Shown here: in pieces, positions 1 to 6,235 of the stretch | Layout of the letters: each line of letters starts with the position of its first letter | How positions within the stretch are numbered: position 1 is the first letter of the stretch | Source: a virus | DNA: 64,000 bases | Virus record (IMG/VR): IMGVR_UViG_3300035188_001379 | Coordinates: 120,466 to 184,465 of that record | Reading direction: 5' to 3' (one strand) | Made by a program: the position numbers and the translations under genes | The notes under the pieces: generated by a model | Databases searched by the model: none | Told to the model about the DNA's origin: nothing | What the model saw: the letters and a program-made list of their open reading frames with translations, nothing else

Positions 1-7
1 TTCTTCT

Positions 8-126
8 ATGACTAGAAAACTAAAAATAAGCTTGCTGAGTCAAAAGCTGGCCGTAAACTTGTAAAAGTGCGTACAATTTTCAAAACTACCCAAAATTGTA
101 CAGGTATTGTACGTAGCGTTAAGTAA
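8..126 (+). other. Possible small ORF split by a frameshift
   Basis: An ATG at 8 opens an 18-codon frame that stops at 62-64. The neighbouring frame is open from 16 to the TAA at 124-126. Read through the A-rich run near 25-31 with a one-base shift, the two join into a basic peptide of about 39 residues (MTRKLKNKLAESKAG... to ...VRSVK). Joining needs either a base missing from the A-run or -1 frameshifting. No family is recognised, and the piece sits at the window edge, so upstream context is missing. Confidence 0.25.
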
Positions 127-142
127 ACAAGCTTAGCAACTT

Positions 143-1666
143 ATGCAAAAACGAAAAAAGAAATCTGTAGTTTCACAAAAAATAAAAATGACTGTGCCTG
201 CTAGCGTTATCGAAGAGTGCAGAAGGCTGAAGCAGCAGAAAAAGGGTTTTACGAAATACCTTTATGAAAAGCTAAAATACAATGGAGAGCAAATCGACTT
301 GGTGTTGCGAGAGCTAAAAAAAGGATTTTTAGACAAAAAATCTAGCGGTCCTGTGGAAGAGGACGTTGAGTGGGAGAGCAGTCTCAAATTTACTGATAAA
401 TATATCTACAACAAGCAAGACGACAAATACATCATGCATCTCAAGTCAGCCAACGGAAACATTGTTCTTCCGGGCGACACTGTGAGAGGAATCAAAGAGA
501 ACTATTCAAACTGGGTAGGTGAAGAGCATTCGATCAATCAAGTGTGTCGGAACTACCAGATTCCTAGAAACTATCTTGTAGAGATTCTCAAGGTACTCGG
601 CATCACTCACGACAGCGAGCCGATCACAGATGAACAGATCAACGAAAGAGATGTTAAAGACATCGCTAAAGACATTCTACAGAAAAAGAAGTTCAATCTC
701 TATCAGGAGTTTCAAAAGCGTAGCTGGAAAGAAACAGAAGAAGATGCTTCTAAATGGAGAAGATTACAAGAAGGTGTAATAGACCCTTTTACAAATTTTA
801 TCAATTCGTGGAATCCTCCGCCTAGAGAAAAAGTATCGTACAAAGGCTCTCCAGTAGGTAATAAGCCTAGAAAATCTTTCGTAGTAGGTTTGTCAGACGT
901 GCACTTTGGAGCCAAATCCAACCCAAAAGACTCGTATAGAAATAAAGGCTATAGCACGCAAGACGCAGTAAACTATATTAAGAAATATGTACAAGAGATT
1001 AAAGAAGCAGTCGAATCGAGGAATTACCATTTTGACGAGTGCGTGCTTGCTGCCATGGGTGATATCCTACACACTACAGGCGCTGGATTCACCACCAAAG
1101 GAACTATGCTTGTACACGATTGCATCAAGGAAGAGCAGTTCGCTAGCGCATTCAATAGCATTGTTCTGCTAATTGACTCTCTGCTTGAAATCTTTCCTAA
1201 AGTTCGTGTCAACAGCGTTAAAGGAAATCATAACGACTTTGGAGACTGGGTGCTGTTTAAAACCCTCGAGGCCTACTATCGTACAGAGCCAAGAATCTCT
1301 ATAGATGTGTTCCAAACTGACCACGGACTGTTTAAGGTTAAGAGCACTTTGTTTGTGATTTCTCACGGCTATAGCGCAGAATACAAAGGCAGGTTGCCGA
1401 GTGGAAAAGAAAGAGAAAGGTATATCGCAAATCTTTTCCTCAGTAGGCCTGAAGAGTTGATTGGAGCTAAACAAAAAGTGTTGTTAACAGCAGACCAGCA
1501 TCATCTTGAGATGAAAGAATATGCTGAGTTCGAGCACTATATGCTTTCTACCGTAGTCAAAGGAGACAAACACAGTGATGCGTTTGGATTGAACAATATC
1601 GCTAGGCAGAGTTGTTTTGTGGTAGACGAGACAGGCATCAAAGAGATAGTCTATTGCTACAGCTAG
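143..1666 (+). CDS. Calcineurin-like metallophosphoesterase with N-terminal HTH-like region
   Basis: A 507-residue protein. The C-terminal half carries the ordered motifs of the calcineurin-like metallophosphoesterase fold: SDVHFG near residue 252, MGDIL near 305, GNHND near 360, SHG near 407 and DQHH near 451. These bind two metal ions, and the family hydrolyses phosphomonoesters or phosphodiesters, often nucleic acid ends. The first 240 residues lack these motifs. They begin lysine-rich, and around residues 110-160 resemble a helix-turn-helix segment (SINQVCRNYQIPRNYL), so DNA binding is possible. The substrate cannot be read from sequence; DNA end processing or repair is a reasonable guess. 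The gene precedes the tRNA cluster and has no Shine-Dalgarno sequence. Confidence 0.8.
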   Translation: MQKRKKKSVVSQKIKMTVPASVIEECRRLKQQKKGFTKYLYEKLKYNGEQIDLVLRELKKGFLDKKSSGPVEEDVEWESSLKFTDKYIYNKQDDKYIMHLKSANGNIVLPGDTVRGIKENYSNWVGEEHSINQVCRNYQIPRNYLVEILKVLGITHDSEPITDEQINERDVKDIAKDILQKKKFNLYQEFQKRSWKETEEDASKWRRLQEGVIDPFTNFINSWNPPPREKVSYKGSPVGNKPRKSFVVGLSDVHFGAKSNPKDSYRNKGYSTQDAVNYIKKYVQEIKEAVESRNYHFDECVLAAMGDILHTTGAGFTTKGTMLVHDCIKEEQFASAFNSIVLLIDSLLEIFPKVRVNSVKGNHNDFGDWVLFKTLEAYYRTEPRISIDVFQTDHGLFKVKSTLFVISHGYSAEYKGRLPSGKERERYIANLFLSRPEELIGAKQKVLLTADQHHLEMKEYAEFEHYMLSTVVKGDKHSDAFGLNNIARQSCFVVDETGIKEIVYCYS

Positions 1667-1690
1667 ACTGTGCATATTTAGGCTATTTAT

Positions 1691-1699
1691 TGGTATAAT
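1691..1699 (+). promoter_or_regulatory. Extended -10 promoter for tRNA-Met region
   Basis: TGGTATAAT (TATAAT at 1694-1699) is followed by five bases and GATAGG. This matches four other sites in the window. There is no convincing -35 box, as expected for an extended -10 promoter. It lies 38 nt upstream of tRNA-Met. Confidence 0.75.
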
Positions 1700-1737
1700 A
1701 TATTGATAGGGAAGCACTAGCTTTCAAATCAATGAAT

Positions 1738-1813
1738 GGGCCTGTAGCTCAATGGTCAGAGCAGGGCACTCATAATGCCTTGGTTGGGGGTTCGAATCCC
1801 TCCAGGCCTACCA
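1738..1813 (+). tRNA. tRNA-Met (CAT)
   Basis: Full cloverleaf. The 7-bp acceptor GGGCCTG pairs with CAGGCCT, the D stem is GCTC/GAGC, and the anticodon stem GGGCA/TGCCT encloses loop CTCATAA (anticodon CAT). The T arm has loop TTCGAAT. CCA is encoded at 1811-1813. The anticodon stem lacks the three consecutive G:C pairs next to the loop that mark initiator tRNA, so this is elongator Met or an Ile tRNA whose C34 would be modified to lysidine. Confidence 0.95.
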
Positions 1814-1847
1814 TTCATTTAAGTTCACCAACCCAACCTAGCCCAAT

Positions 1848-2258
1848 ATGTATTCAACTCAGTTAGACAAAGTTCAAGTTAAGATCGCTAAGCTCGAAAA
1901 GCTCAAAGCGAAAGCAGCAAAGCTCAAGCACGAGATTGCGAGTGCGTTGGCCCTTACTGCTCCTCTAGATCACAGGGTAAGTGCTCCAGAGATCGCAAAC
2001 ATTCCATCAGGCTCGAGAGCAAGAAACATATGGCCAAAGTCCCCTGAGTGGGACAAAGCCACTTTTCAAGTCTTAGAAGTCACTGGAAAAATCAATCAGT
2101 ATTATGCTCCTGGCATCTGGTTCAAAACCAATGAGTGGGAGCTTGCCAAGCAGCATCTGGAAACAAACCTTACCAAAGGGAACATCTGGATCAGCGAGGC
2201 CTGGATTCAAGACGGAGAACTGTTCACAGGCAGCAGAAAAAGAGTAGCTACAAAGTAG
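1848..2258 (+). CDS. Hypothetical protein with N-terminal coiled coil
   Basis: 136 residues, no family recognised. Residues 5-40 are lysine/alanine-rich and heptad-like (KIAKLEKLKAKAAKLKHEI), suggesting a coiled coil. The remainder is mixed, with several tryptophans (IWPKSPEWDK, GIWFKTNEWEL, NIWISEAW). The start is preceded by a CA-rich leader at 1826-1847 containing AACCCAACC and no Shine-Dalgarno sequence, a pattern repeated elsewhere. It is probably co-transcribed with tRNA-Met upstream and the acidic protein 4 nt downstream. Confidence 0.7.
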   Translation: MYSTQLDKVQVKIAKLEKLKAKAAKLKHEIASALALTAPLDHRVSAPEIANIPSGSRARNIWPKSPEWDKATFQVLEVTGKINQYYAPGIWFKTNEWELAKQHLETNLTKGNIWISEAWIQDGELFTGSRKRVATK

Positions 2259-2262
2259 TATT

Positions 2263-2541
2263 ATGATTCACACAGAAATACTACTGAAGAAGGCTCTCGT
2301 CAAAGATGCTGTTGAAGCTCTTCGAAAAGAGATTGAAGATACCTTTAAAGGTAAAACAGTCTTTTTTGAGAAAGATGGTCCTTGCGCAGTTGAGAGCGTG
2401 TTCATATATAATGACGCATCCGAAGCTGAATGGACCACTGGAGATCTATGGGTGACGTTTCTTCCTGAGAAAGAAGAAGACGACGACATGATGGTTTTTT
2501 GTCCCATAGATGATCTGGACAAGCTGAAAATTCTGGTCTAG
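2263..2541 (+). CDS. Small acidic hypothetical protein
   Basis: 92 residues, strongly acidic (EKEEDDD near residue 70), no family recognised. The first 30 residues are predicted helical and the middle alternates like beta strands ([18 protein letters not shown]). It lies 4 nt after the preceding gene and 11 nt before tRNA-Leu. Small acidic early phage proteins are often host-interaction factors, but nothing here proves that. Confidence 0.65.
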   Translation: MIHTEILLKKALVKDAVEALRKEIEDTFKGKTVFFEKDGPCAVESVFIYNDASEAEWTTGDLWVTFLPEKEEDDDMMVFCPIDDLDKLKILV

Positions 2542-2552
2542 ATTAAAAGAAC

Positions 2553-2637
2553 GCCGGTGTGGCGGAATGGCAGACGCAACGGACTTAAAATCCGTTGGGG
2601 AGCAATCCTCGTGTGGGTTCGAGTCCCACCATCGGCA
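2553..2637 (+). tRNA. tRNA-Leu (TAA)
   Basis: An 85-nt class II tRNA. Acceptor GCCGGTG pairs with CATCGGC (one G:T), the D arm begins GCGGAATGGC, and the anticodon stem ACGGA/TCCGT encloses CTTAAAA (anticodon TAA). There is a long variable arm, T arm loop TTCGAGT and discriminator A at 2637. CCA is not encoded, unlike the two neighbouring tRNAs. Confidence 0.95.
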
Positions 2638-2649
2638 CTTTCAAATCTT

Positions 2650-2808
2650 ATGCACGAGATATTTCAGTACTTGTTTTTGGTTATTCTAGATGTAGTTTTT
2701 ATGAAGAATGTTTCTCCCATCTACATAAAAACTACATTCGCCCTGCTTGCTTTTTTGAGTGCATTGATGCTCACTAGAGCTGCATTGAAAAGATTCACGC
2801 ACCAGTAG
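2650..2808 (+). CDS. Small two-helix membrane protein between tRNAs
   Basis: A 52-residue frame starting at the first ATG after tRNA-Leu. It has two hydrophobic stretches (about residues 5-18 and 28-46) separated by a short polar turn, and ends KRFTHQ. Its last 10 nt overlap the start of tRNA-Arg. A longer upstream reading would run into tRNA-Leu and is unlikely. Function unknown; a small membrane-active early protein is possible. Confidence 0.45.
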   Translation: MHEIFQYLFLVILDVVFMKNVSPIYIKTTFALLAFLSALMLTRAALKRFTHQ

Positions 2809-2875
2809 CTCAGCTGGATAGAGCAACGGATTTCTAATCCGTCGGTCGCAGGTTCGAATCCTGCCTGGTGCACCA
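2799..2875 (+). tRNA. tRNA-Arg (TCT)
   Basis: Acceptor GCACCAG pairs perfectly with CTGGTGC. The D arm is GCTC/GAGC, the anticodon stem CGGAT/ATCCG surrounds TTTCTAA (anticodon TCT), and the T loop is TTCGAAT. Discriminator A is followed by encoded CCA at 2873-2875. It reads AGA/AGG codons, which are very frequent in this window, so it may offset a codon-use mismatch with the host. Confidence 0.95.
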
Positions 2876-2907
2876 CTTCGGTAAGTAAACAACAAACAAA
2901 GCAGACA

Positions 2908-3051
2908 ATGAACAAAAACACCCGAGCTAAGAAAAAGTTGGAAAAGTCCTCAACAAAAGGAACAGCATGCGTCTCAGACTTCAAGCTGAGGCATTTGAAT
3001 CCTCAGAACAAAAGAGGAAGTGCATGGCAGGGCGCAAGTCCTAAGAAGTAG
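2908..3051 (+). CDS. Small lysine-rich hypothetical protein
   Basis: A 47-residue frame (MNKNTRAKKKLEK at the start, QGASPKK at the end). It is highly basic and probably disordered. The start follows a CA-rich leader (ACAACAAACAAAGCAGACA) like other genes here, and a strong terminator follows 20 nt after the stop. No family recognised. The 7-bp hairpin inside it (near 2969-2991) could instead belong to an RNA, so coding status is likely but unproven. Confidence 0.5.
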   Translation: MNKNTRAKKKLEKSSTKGTACVSDFKLRHLNPQNKRGSAWQGASPKK

Positions 3052-3071
3052 AGAATACTCTATTTAGTTCG

Positions 3072-3120
3072 AGCCCCTATAGAGCGCAGATGTGCGTTTC
3101 TATAGGGGCTTTTTTTTAGC
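3072..3120 (+). terminator. Rho-independent terminator after tRNA block
   Basis: A perfect 12-bp stem AGCCCCTATAGA/TCTATAGGGGCT (3072-3083 with 3099-3110) carries an inner CGCA/TGCG stem with loop GATG. A T-run and AGC follow. It ends the tRNA and small-gene transcript. Confidence 0.9.
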
Positions 3121-3151
3121 CTATAGAGGTGCATATAATATGCGGTATTTT

Positions 3152-3160
3152 TGGTATAAT
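3152..3160 (+). promoter_or_regulatory. Extended -10 promoter
   Basis: TGGTATAAT followed by five bases and GAGGGA, matching the window consensus. It lies 39 nt upstream of the next gene. A second weaker TATAAT lies at about 3134-3139. Confidence 0.7.
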
Positions 3161-3198
3161 ATTATGAGGGAGTTTTCCCTATAAGAAACAGCATACCC

Positions 3199-3396
3199 AT
3201 GGACCCAGATCCAACAAAGCACTGTGACTGCCCTAAATGCAAAGCATTGAGGGGAGAAAAATTACCCGTCAACAGATGGGTATCTAGAGAGAGACAAGTA
3301 GCGAAAAGCAAGAACACGATGCTTGCTGACGCTATACAACAAGAAGAGGACAGAGACCATCAACCACCAGGAATCAGACTATGGAAAAGAAAATAA
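3199..3396 (+). CDS. Small protein with CxxC zinc-knuckle-like start
   Basis: 65 residues. The N-terminus contains HCDCPKCK (residues 8-15), a cluster able to bind a metal ion. The rest is basic and polar with no fold recognised. First gene of a four-gene overlapping set (3199-4028). Its end overlaps the next gene by 16 nt. Confidence 0.6.
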   Translation: MDPDPTKHCDCPKCKALRGEKLPVNRWVSRERQVAKSKNTMLADAIQQEEDRDHQPPGIRLWKRK

Positions 3397-3647
3397 ACCT
3401 ATACAACCTAGAGAACACAATCATATCACTCGCAGCAGTGGTAGTAGCAGTTCTCTCGTTCGTTTATCTGGGCGACAAATATCTCGACCAGAGACAAGCA
3501 GAGATAGATAAGCTCAACGATCTTCTTGACCAGAAGGTTGTAGAAGTCGAGCGCTTGAGAGGCGCACTTATCGAGAAAGAGGATGAAATCGTAGAGTTGA
3601 GATATACCTACGCAAGAGAAGTAACAAAAAAACTCGCAAGAAAATGA
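3381..3647 (+). CDS. Membrane-anchored coiled-coil protein
   Basis: 88 residues. One transmembrane helix (about residues 13-30, ISLAAVVVAVLSFVYLG) is followed by a charged heptad-like coiled coil to the C-terminus. The layout resembles i-spanin or Rz-type proteins, but it sits among early-type small genes with no lysis partner visible. Its ATG lies inside the preceding gene and its stop overlaps the next start (ATGA). Confidence 0.65.
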   Translation: MEKKINLYNLENTIISLAAVVVAVLSFVYLGDKYLDQRQAEIDKLNDLLDQKVVEVERLRGALIEKEDEIVELRYTYAREVTKKLARK

Positions 3648-3838
3648 CAAACCTACAAAAGCTAGCCAAGATTAATGAAGAGATGCGTAAGCTGCTCACT
3701 GAAGTTGAAAATCTTCGAGATCTAGGTCAGTTGCTCAGTATCCCAGAGATTCTGAGCAAGGCTGAGAAGCTGCAGAAAGAAGGAGCACTTTTGATTTCAA
3801 AGATAAATGCAAAACGTTCTAGAGATCATCAGAGCTGA
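3644..3838 (+). CDS. Small helical hypothetical protein
   Basis: 64 residues, predicted almost all helix with leucine and glutamate heptads (LAKINEEMRKLLTEVENL). Starts in an ATGA overlap with the preceding stop, indicating translational coupling. No family recognised. Confidence 0.55.
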   Translation: MTNLQKLAKINEEMRKLLTEVENLRDLGQLLSIPEILSKAEKLQKEGALLISKINAKRSRDHQS

Positions 3839-4028
3839 CCACGATAGAAGACTCGAAGCAGCACGAAAGCGTGTTGCTGAGGCTAGTGAGATGAGCAAGG
3901 CCTCACACTGGACAGACGGTTACATGACACTTGAAAAGCTACGAAAAGCTCACGAGGAATACATGAAGCTTATCAAAGAAGAAGCATTTCTAATGAACCT
4001 GCTTTTAGGTAAAGTGCCATTGAACTAG
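3807..4028 (+). CDS. Small charged helical hypothetical protein
   Basis: 73 residues, helical and charged (DHDRRLEAARKRVAEASEMSK), overlapping the previous gene by 32 nt. Last gene of the four-gene set, with a terminator 8 nt downstream. No family recognised. Confidence 0.55.
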   Translation: MQNVLEIIRADHDRRLEAARKRVAEASEMSKASHWTDGYMTLEKLRKAHEEYMKLIKEEAFLMNLLLGKVPLN

Positions 4029-4035
4029 TTGAAGA

Positions 4036-4080
4036 GAGAGTAGCAGCAGGGTGACACCTGTTTGCTGCTCTTTTTTTAGC
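4036..4080 (+). terminator. Rho-independent terminator
   Basis: Stem AGCAGCA/TGCTGCT (4042-4048 with 4063-4069) with an inner CAGG/CCTG pairing, then a run of T and AGC at 4078-4080. Confidence 0.85.
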
Positions 4081-4118
4081 TCTTGGGTACCCCCCCGGTA
4101 TATCTCAAGCATCTTGAG

Positions 4119-4125
4119 GTATATT
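4119..4125 (+). promoter_or_regulatory. Probable promoter of a leaderless gene
   Basis: GGTATATT differs from the window promoter GGTATAAT by one base and ends 7 nt before the ATG at 4133. Transcription would start at or next to the start codon. Confidence 0.5.
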
Positions 4126-4132
4126 ATTATAG

Positions 4133-4468
4133 ATGAGAGCAACTAGCCCATCAATATACAAGCCTGTCAGTCAGGCAACCAGCAGAGTTGAATCTGCTTT
4201 GCGGGTCGAAGTAACACTTCAAGCAGGCATAGTCACGCAAGTGGTTGTTGCCTCGCAAGATTTTCCTGTAGGGCCAGACGACCTCTGGTTTGAGGAAAAC
4301 ATTTCATTGAAAAATGCGGTATTCAATGAATCTCTCTTGGTAAGTCGTATCAGTACCGAACAGTATAGAAAGCTCATACGCTTGGTATACAGCTCGGACG
4401 AGATATTGTATGGCGACGGACCAACAGTGAACAGAGAGAACACTGAAGTAACCTTGGAGGTCTTCTAG
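4133..4468 (+). CDS. Hypothetical protein with shared KPVxQATSRVES N-terminus
   Basis: 111 residues of unknown function. Residues 10-21 (KPVSQATSRVES) match the start of the MYG1-family gene at 45393, and the DNA at 4160-4196 is almost identical there. The rest of the two proteins is unrelated. The remainder here is a mixed alpha/beta sequence (VEVTLQAGIVTQVVVASQDFP). The ATG lies directly after a promoter-like GGTATATT, so the mRNA is probably leaderless. A terminator follows. Confidence 0.65.
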   Translation: MRATSPSIYKPVSQATSRVESALRVEVTLQAGIVTQVVVASQDFPVGPDDLWFEENISLKNAVFNESLLVSRISTEQYRKLIRLVYSSDEILYGDGPTVNRENTEVTLEVF

Positions 4469-4473
4469 ACCTG

Positions 4474-4513
4474 AGCGCGCTCCCTTTGAGGGAGGTAAGC
4501 CGCTTTTTTTAGC
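4474..4513 (+). terminator. Rho-independent terminator
   Basis: CTCCC/GGGAG stem flanked by GCG/CGC pairing, then T7 and AGC (4504-4513). Confidence 0.75.
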
Positions 4514-4563
4514 ATATACCCCCACCCCTCTCCCCTACCCCCCTCCCTAAAACCTAGATACTC

Positions 4564-4572
4564 TGGTATAAT
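4564..4572 (+). promoter_or_regulatory. Extended -10 promoter of a leaderless gene
   Basis: TGGTATAAT ends exactly 6 nt before the ATG at 4579, so the expected start of transcription is the start codon itself. Confidence 0.75.
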
Positions 4573-4578
4573 ACCTTG

Positions 4579-4746
4579 ATGAAAACACTAGCACTCAGCT
4601 TAGTTTTGTTGGTCACCGTAAACGCACAGGCTCTTGTGACTACCTGGGACTTTCTGTATTATGCAGAAACTGATCCTTGGGAATTGCAGGAAGAACTTGT
4701 GGAAGAAACACCGGTAGTTACTACCAGCGGTTCTTTCAATAGCTAA
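4579..4746 (+). CDS. Small secreted protein, leaderless mRNA
   Basis: 55 residues. Residues 1-18 form a typical Sec signal peptide (lysine at position 2, core LALSLVLLVTV, likely cleavage after AQA). The mature part, about 37 residues, is acidic and aromatic (TWDFLYYAETDPWE). The ATG lies at +1 of a strong TGGTATAAT promoter, which supports this start and implies a leaderless transcript. The target is unknown; a periplasmic or surface-exposed early protein, such as a superinfection-exclusion factor, is a guess. Confidence 0.65.
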   Translation: MKTLALSLVLLVTVNAQALVTTWDFLYYAETDPWELQEELVEETPVVTTSGSFNS

Positions 4747-4766
4747 CCATTCAACCACCCATACAC

Positions 4767-5006
4767 ATGAGATCAAAAGAAATCGAAACACTTCACAGAA
4801 TTAACGACGTGCTTCAGTTGCTGTTTGAAAAGATCAGCAACAACAGCACAAACCCTTTCGAGATTCTGGACGCACTTGATGAAACAATCGAACTTGTTCA
4901 AGAAATCGCTGAGATTATTCCTCACGACAGTTTCTACAGACGAGTTCCAGAAGAGCATCTTGTGGGTTTGAAGAAACTTCGAGATGAGGTAGTTTCTGGG
5001 CTGTGA
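4767..5006 (+). CDS. Small acidic helical protein, paralogue of the 5978 gene
   Basis: 79 residues, mostly helix. It shares a pattern with the protein at 5978: MR(S/T)KE start, then NPF(E/D) followed by a D..D..(I/L)EL.(E/Q)E(I/L) helix. Family unknown. Preceded by a CA-rich leader (TCAACCACCCATACAC) and no Shine-Dalgarno sequence; a terminator follows. Confidence 0.65.
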   Translation: MRSKEIETLHRINDVLQLLFEKISNNSTNPFEILDALDETIELVQEIAEIIPHDSFYRRVPEEHLVGLKKLRDEVVSGL

Positions 5007-5021
5007 ATTGCTGCACAGCCA

Positions 5022-5062
5022 AACCCCACCCCAATCTGGGGGTGGGCGGATCTTTTTTTAGC
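5022..5062 (+). terminator. Rho-independent terminator
   Basis: GC-rich stem CCCACCCC/GGGGTGGG with loop AATCT, then GCGGATC, T7 and AGC. Confidence 0.85.
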
Positions 5063-5094
5063 TAGCAGCCCTTTTAAAAAAACATACATATTTG

Positions 5095-5103
5095 TGGTAT
5101 AAT
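5095..5103 (+). promoter_or_regulatory. Extended -10 promoter of putative ncRNA
   Basis: TGGTATAAT followed by ATTTTGAATAG, matching the consensus of the other sites. Nothing convincingly protein-coding follows for about 460 nt. Confidence 0.75.
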
Positions 5104-5109
5104 ATTTTG

Positions 5110-5545
5110 AATAGAAATTTATAGCATATAGCTATAGGCTACTGTTCCAAGCATGCTAAGAAAGTATGCAGTGAGTCACGACTAAACAGGGCTAACTATG
5201 CTGAGAATAGTATAAGGTTCGATCTGCCAAAGAGGTCCGAAGTATGCTATGATAGTATACAGCCTTGGGATACAGGCCAAAGTCGAATAACACATATCCC
5301 CAAAAGCATGCTATGTAAGTATGCAGTACGGTTCACCGCTAAACGGGAGCAGTCTAGGAGTAAAGACTCAGCAGTGTATATTCGCAATTTAGAATATACA
5401 AAACTGCTACTCACTGCGCTATACAGCGAAAATAGCCCGATCGCTTGGAGAGGCGGAATGGCGTGGCACACACGTCTAAATACAAGTGTGTAGACTAGTG
5501 GACAGTCTGGAGTCCGTCCACTGACGAAGCAGGCTCTCGTCATGT
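5110..5545 (+). ncRNA. Putative large structured RNA
   Basis: A promoter at 5095 drives about 440 nt with no credible gene but many perfect stems. Four hairpins have sequence RYATGCT, a 5-6 nt loop, then AGTATRY (5151-5169, 5197-5214, 5242-5260, 5306-5324). A two-tier hairpin lies at 5370-5408 (AGCAGT plus GTATATTC paired with GAATATAC, then AAA, then ACTGCT), and another stem is AGTGGAC/GTCCACT at 5497-5522. The flanks of hairpins 1 and 4 repeat (CTAAAC then GG), and those of 2 and 3 share GCCAAAG. Large ornate RNAs such as GOLLD occur beside phage tRNA genes, but identity to any known class is not established. Confidence 0.6.
5151..5324 (+). repeat. Four imperfect hairpin repeats
   Basis: Hairpins at 5151-5169, 5197-5214, 5242-5260 and 5306-5324. 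Three have 7-bp stems and one has 6 bp. G:T wobbles occur at the same stem position in each, and the loops differ (AAGAA, GAGAAT, ATGAT, ATGTA). Conserved stems with variable loops fit a functional RNA better than chance. Confidence 0.7.
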
Positions 5546-5570
5546 CATATATAACAAATAGTTATATATG
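5546..5570 (+). promoter_or_regulatory. Hairpin covering the Nudix start codon
   Basis: CATATATAAC (5546-5555) pairs perfectly with GTTATATATG (5561-5570) around loop AAATA. The ATG at 5568 forms the last three bases of the stem. It may block translation, or form the 3' end of the upstream RNA. Confidence 0.55.
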
Positions 5571-5981
5571 ATAAAACCTGCAGCTTTTCATATGAAACCC
5601 ATGAAACAGGAGAGAGTCAGAGTAGTACTTCCTTACCTAGAAGGCTATCTTCTAGAAAGGTTAAGCAACCCAAGATGGCCTATGAACATGGGTAAAACCA
5701 GACATGTAGGCGGAGGAATAGAGAACAATGAAACCCCAGAACAGGCAGCAAGCAGAGAGCTGTTTGAGGAGCTCGGAGTAACTATACCTCCAGCTTCTTT
5801 TGAGAAACTTGGTTCCCACGAGAATCAACACTATTTGATCGTGAAAGATCATGGTCTTGTTCCTGGTGTGTATAAAGCATCTGTAGGCTCAGATGAGTAT
5901 ATACATCTTGTAGCAGGAGATCTCAAGGAAGCTCAGTATATCGGCCCTAGACTAGAAACCCTAACCCAACCCACACAATGA
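5568..5981 (+). CDS. Nudix hydrolase
   Basis: 137 residues with a complete Nudix box (GX5EX7REUXEEXGU) at about residues 49-71: G, five residues, E, then RELFEELGV. Nudix enzymes hydrolyse nucleoside diphosphate-linked compounds using Mg2+ bound by the REUXEE glutamates. The substrate is not predictable; phage examples act on nucleotides, NAD-type dinucleotides or RNA caps. The ATG used is buried in a hairpin; ATGs at 5592 and 5601 are alternatives that keep the domain intact. The stop overlaps the next start (ATGA). Confidence 0.9.
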   Translation: MIKPAAFHMKPMKQERVRVVLPYLEGYLLERLSNPRWPMNMGKTRHVGGGIENNETPEQAASRELFEELGVTIPPASFEKLGSHENQHYLIVKDHGLVPGVYKASVGSDEYIHLVAGDLKEAQYIGPRLETLTQPTQ

Positions 5982-6214
5982 GAACTAAAGAAGAACTCAC
6001 GTATCTTATTGAGCTGATGAAAATCACTTTTAAGATAATAGAATCGACTGAGTCACACAACCCATTCGACGTTATCGACAATGTTGACAGAGCGCTAGAG
6101 CTTTTCGAGGAGTTGATCAGCGTAGCTGTGGACCCGCAGTTTAAGTCTGAAGCTGAAGAAAAACGAGATAGCCTGGTGAATTTTCGGCAATTCGTTCTTG
6201 ATAACGCAAACTAA
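5978..6214 (+). CDS. Small acidic helical protein, paralogue of the 4767 gene
   Basis: 78 residues, related to the 79-residue protein at 4767 by a shared start and the NPFDVIDNVDRALELFEEL helix. Translation is coupled to the Nudix gene by a 4-nt overlap. The upstream sequence TAACCCAACCCACACA resembles the CA-rich leaders of other genes even though it lies inside the Nudix reading frame. Function unknown. Confidence 0.65.
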   Translation: MRTKEELTYLIELMKITFKIIESTESHNPFDVIDNVDRALELFEELISVAVDPQFKSEAEEKRDSLVNFRQFVLDNAN

Positions 6215-6235
6215 TCTTCAACCCAACCAACAAAC

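Noticed and set aside
2885-3110. tmRNA after tRNA-Arg
   Set aside because: The GTTCGAGCCCC near 3067 belongs to the terminator stem; no alanine-type acceptor or tag frame is present.
3164-3184. Six-codon leader peptide right after the 3152 promoter
   Set aside because: Too short to support, and no attenuator hairpin or regulated codon run is seen.
5308-5493. 61-codon plus-strand frame inside the putative RNA
   Set aside because: It begins inside the fourth hairpin, has no leader or promoter of its own, and its sequence shows no protein-like pattern. The stems argue for RNA.
5447-5545. Possible class II tRNA (GGCGGAATGGC resembles the D arm of tRNA-Leu)
   Set aside because: The D stem and anticodon stem do not pair, only five acceptor pairs form, and no T loop is present. 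It may be a tRNA-derived part of the larger RNA.
5522-5545. Hammerhead ribozyme (CTGACGA)
   Set aside because: The GAAA core and flanking stems needed for a hammerhead are absent.
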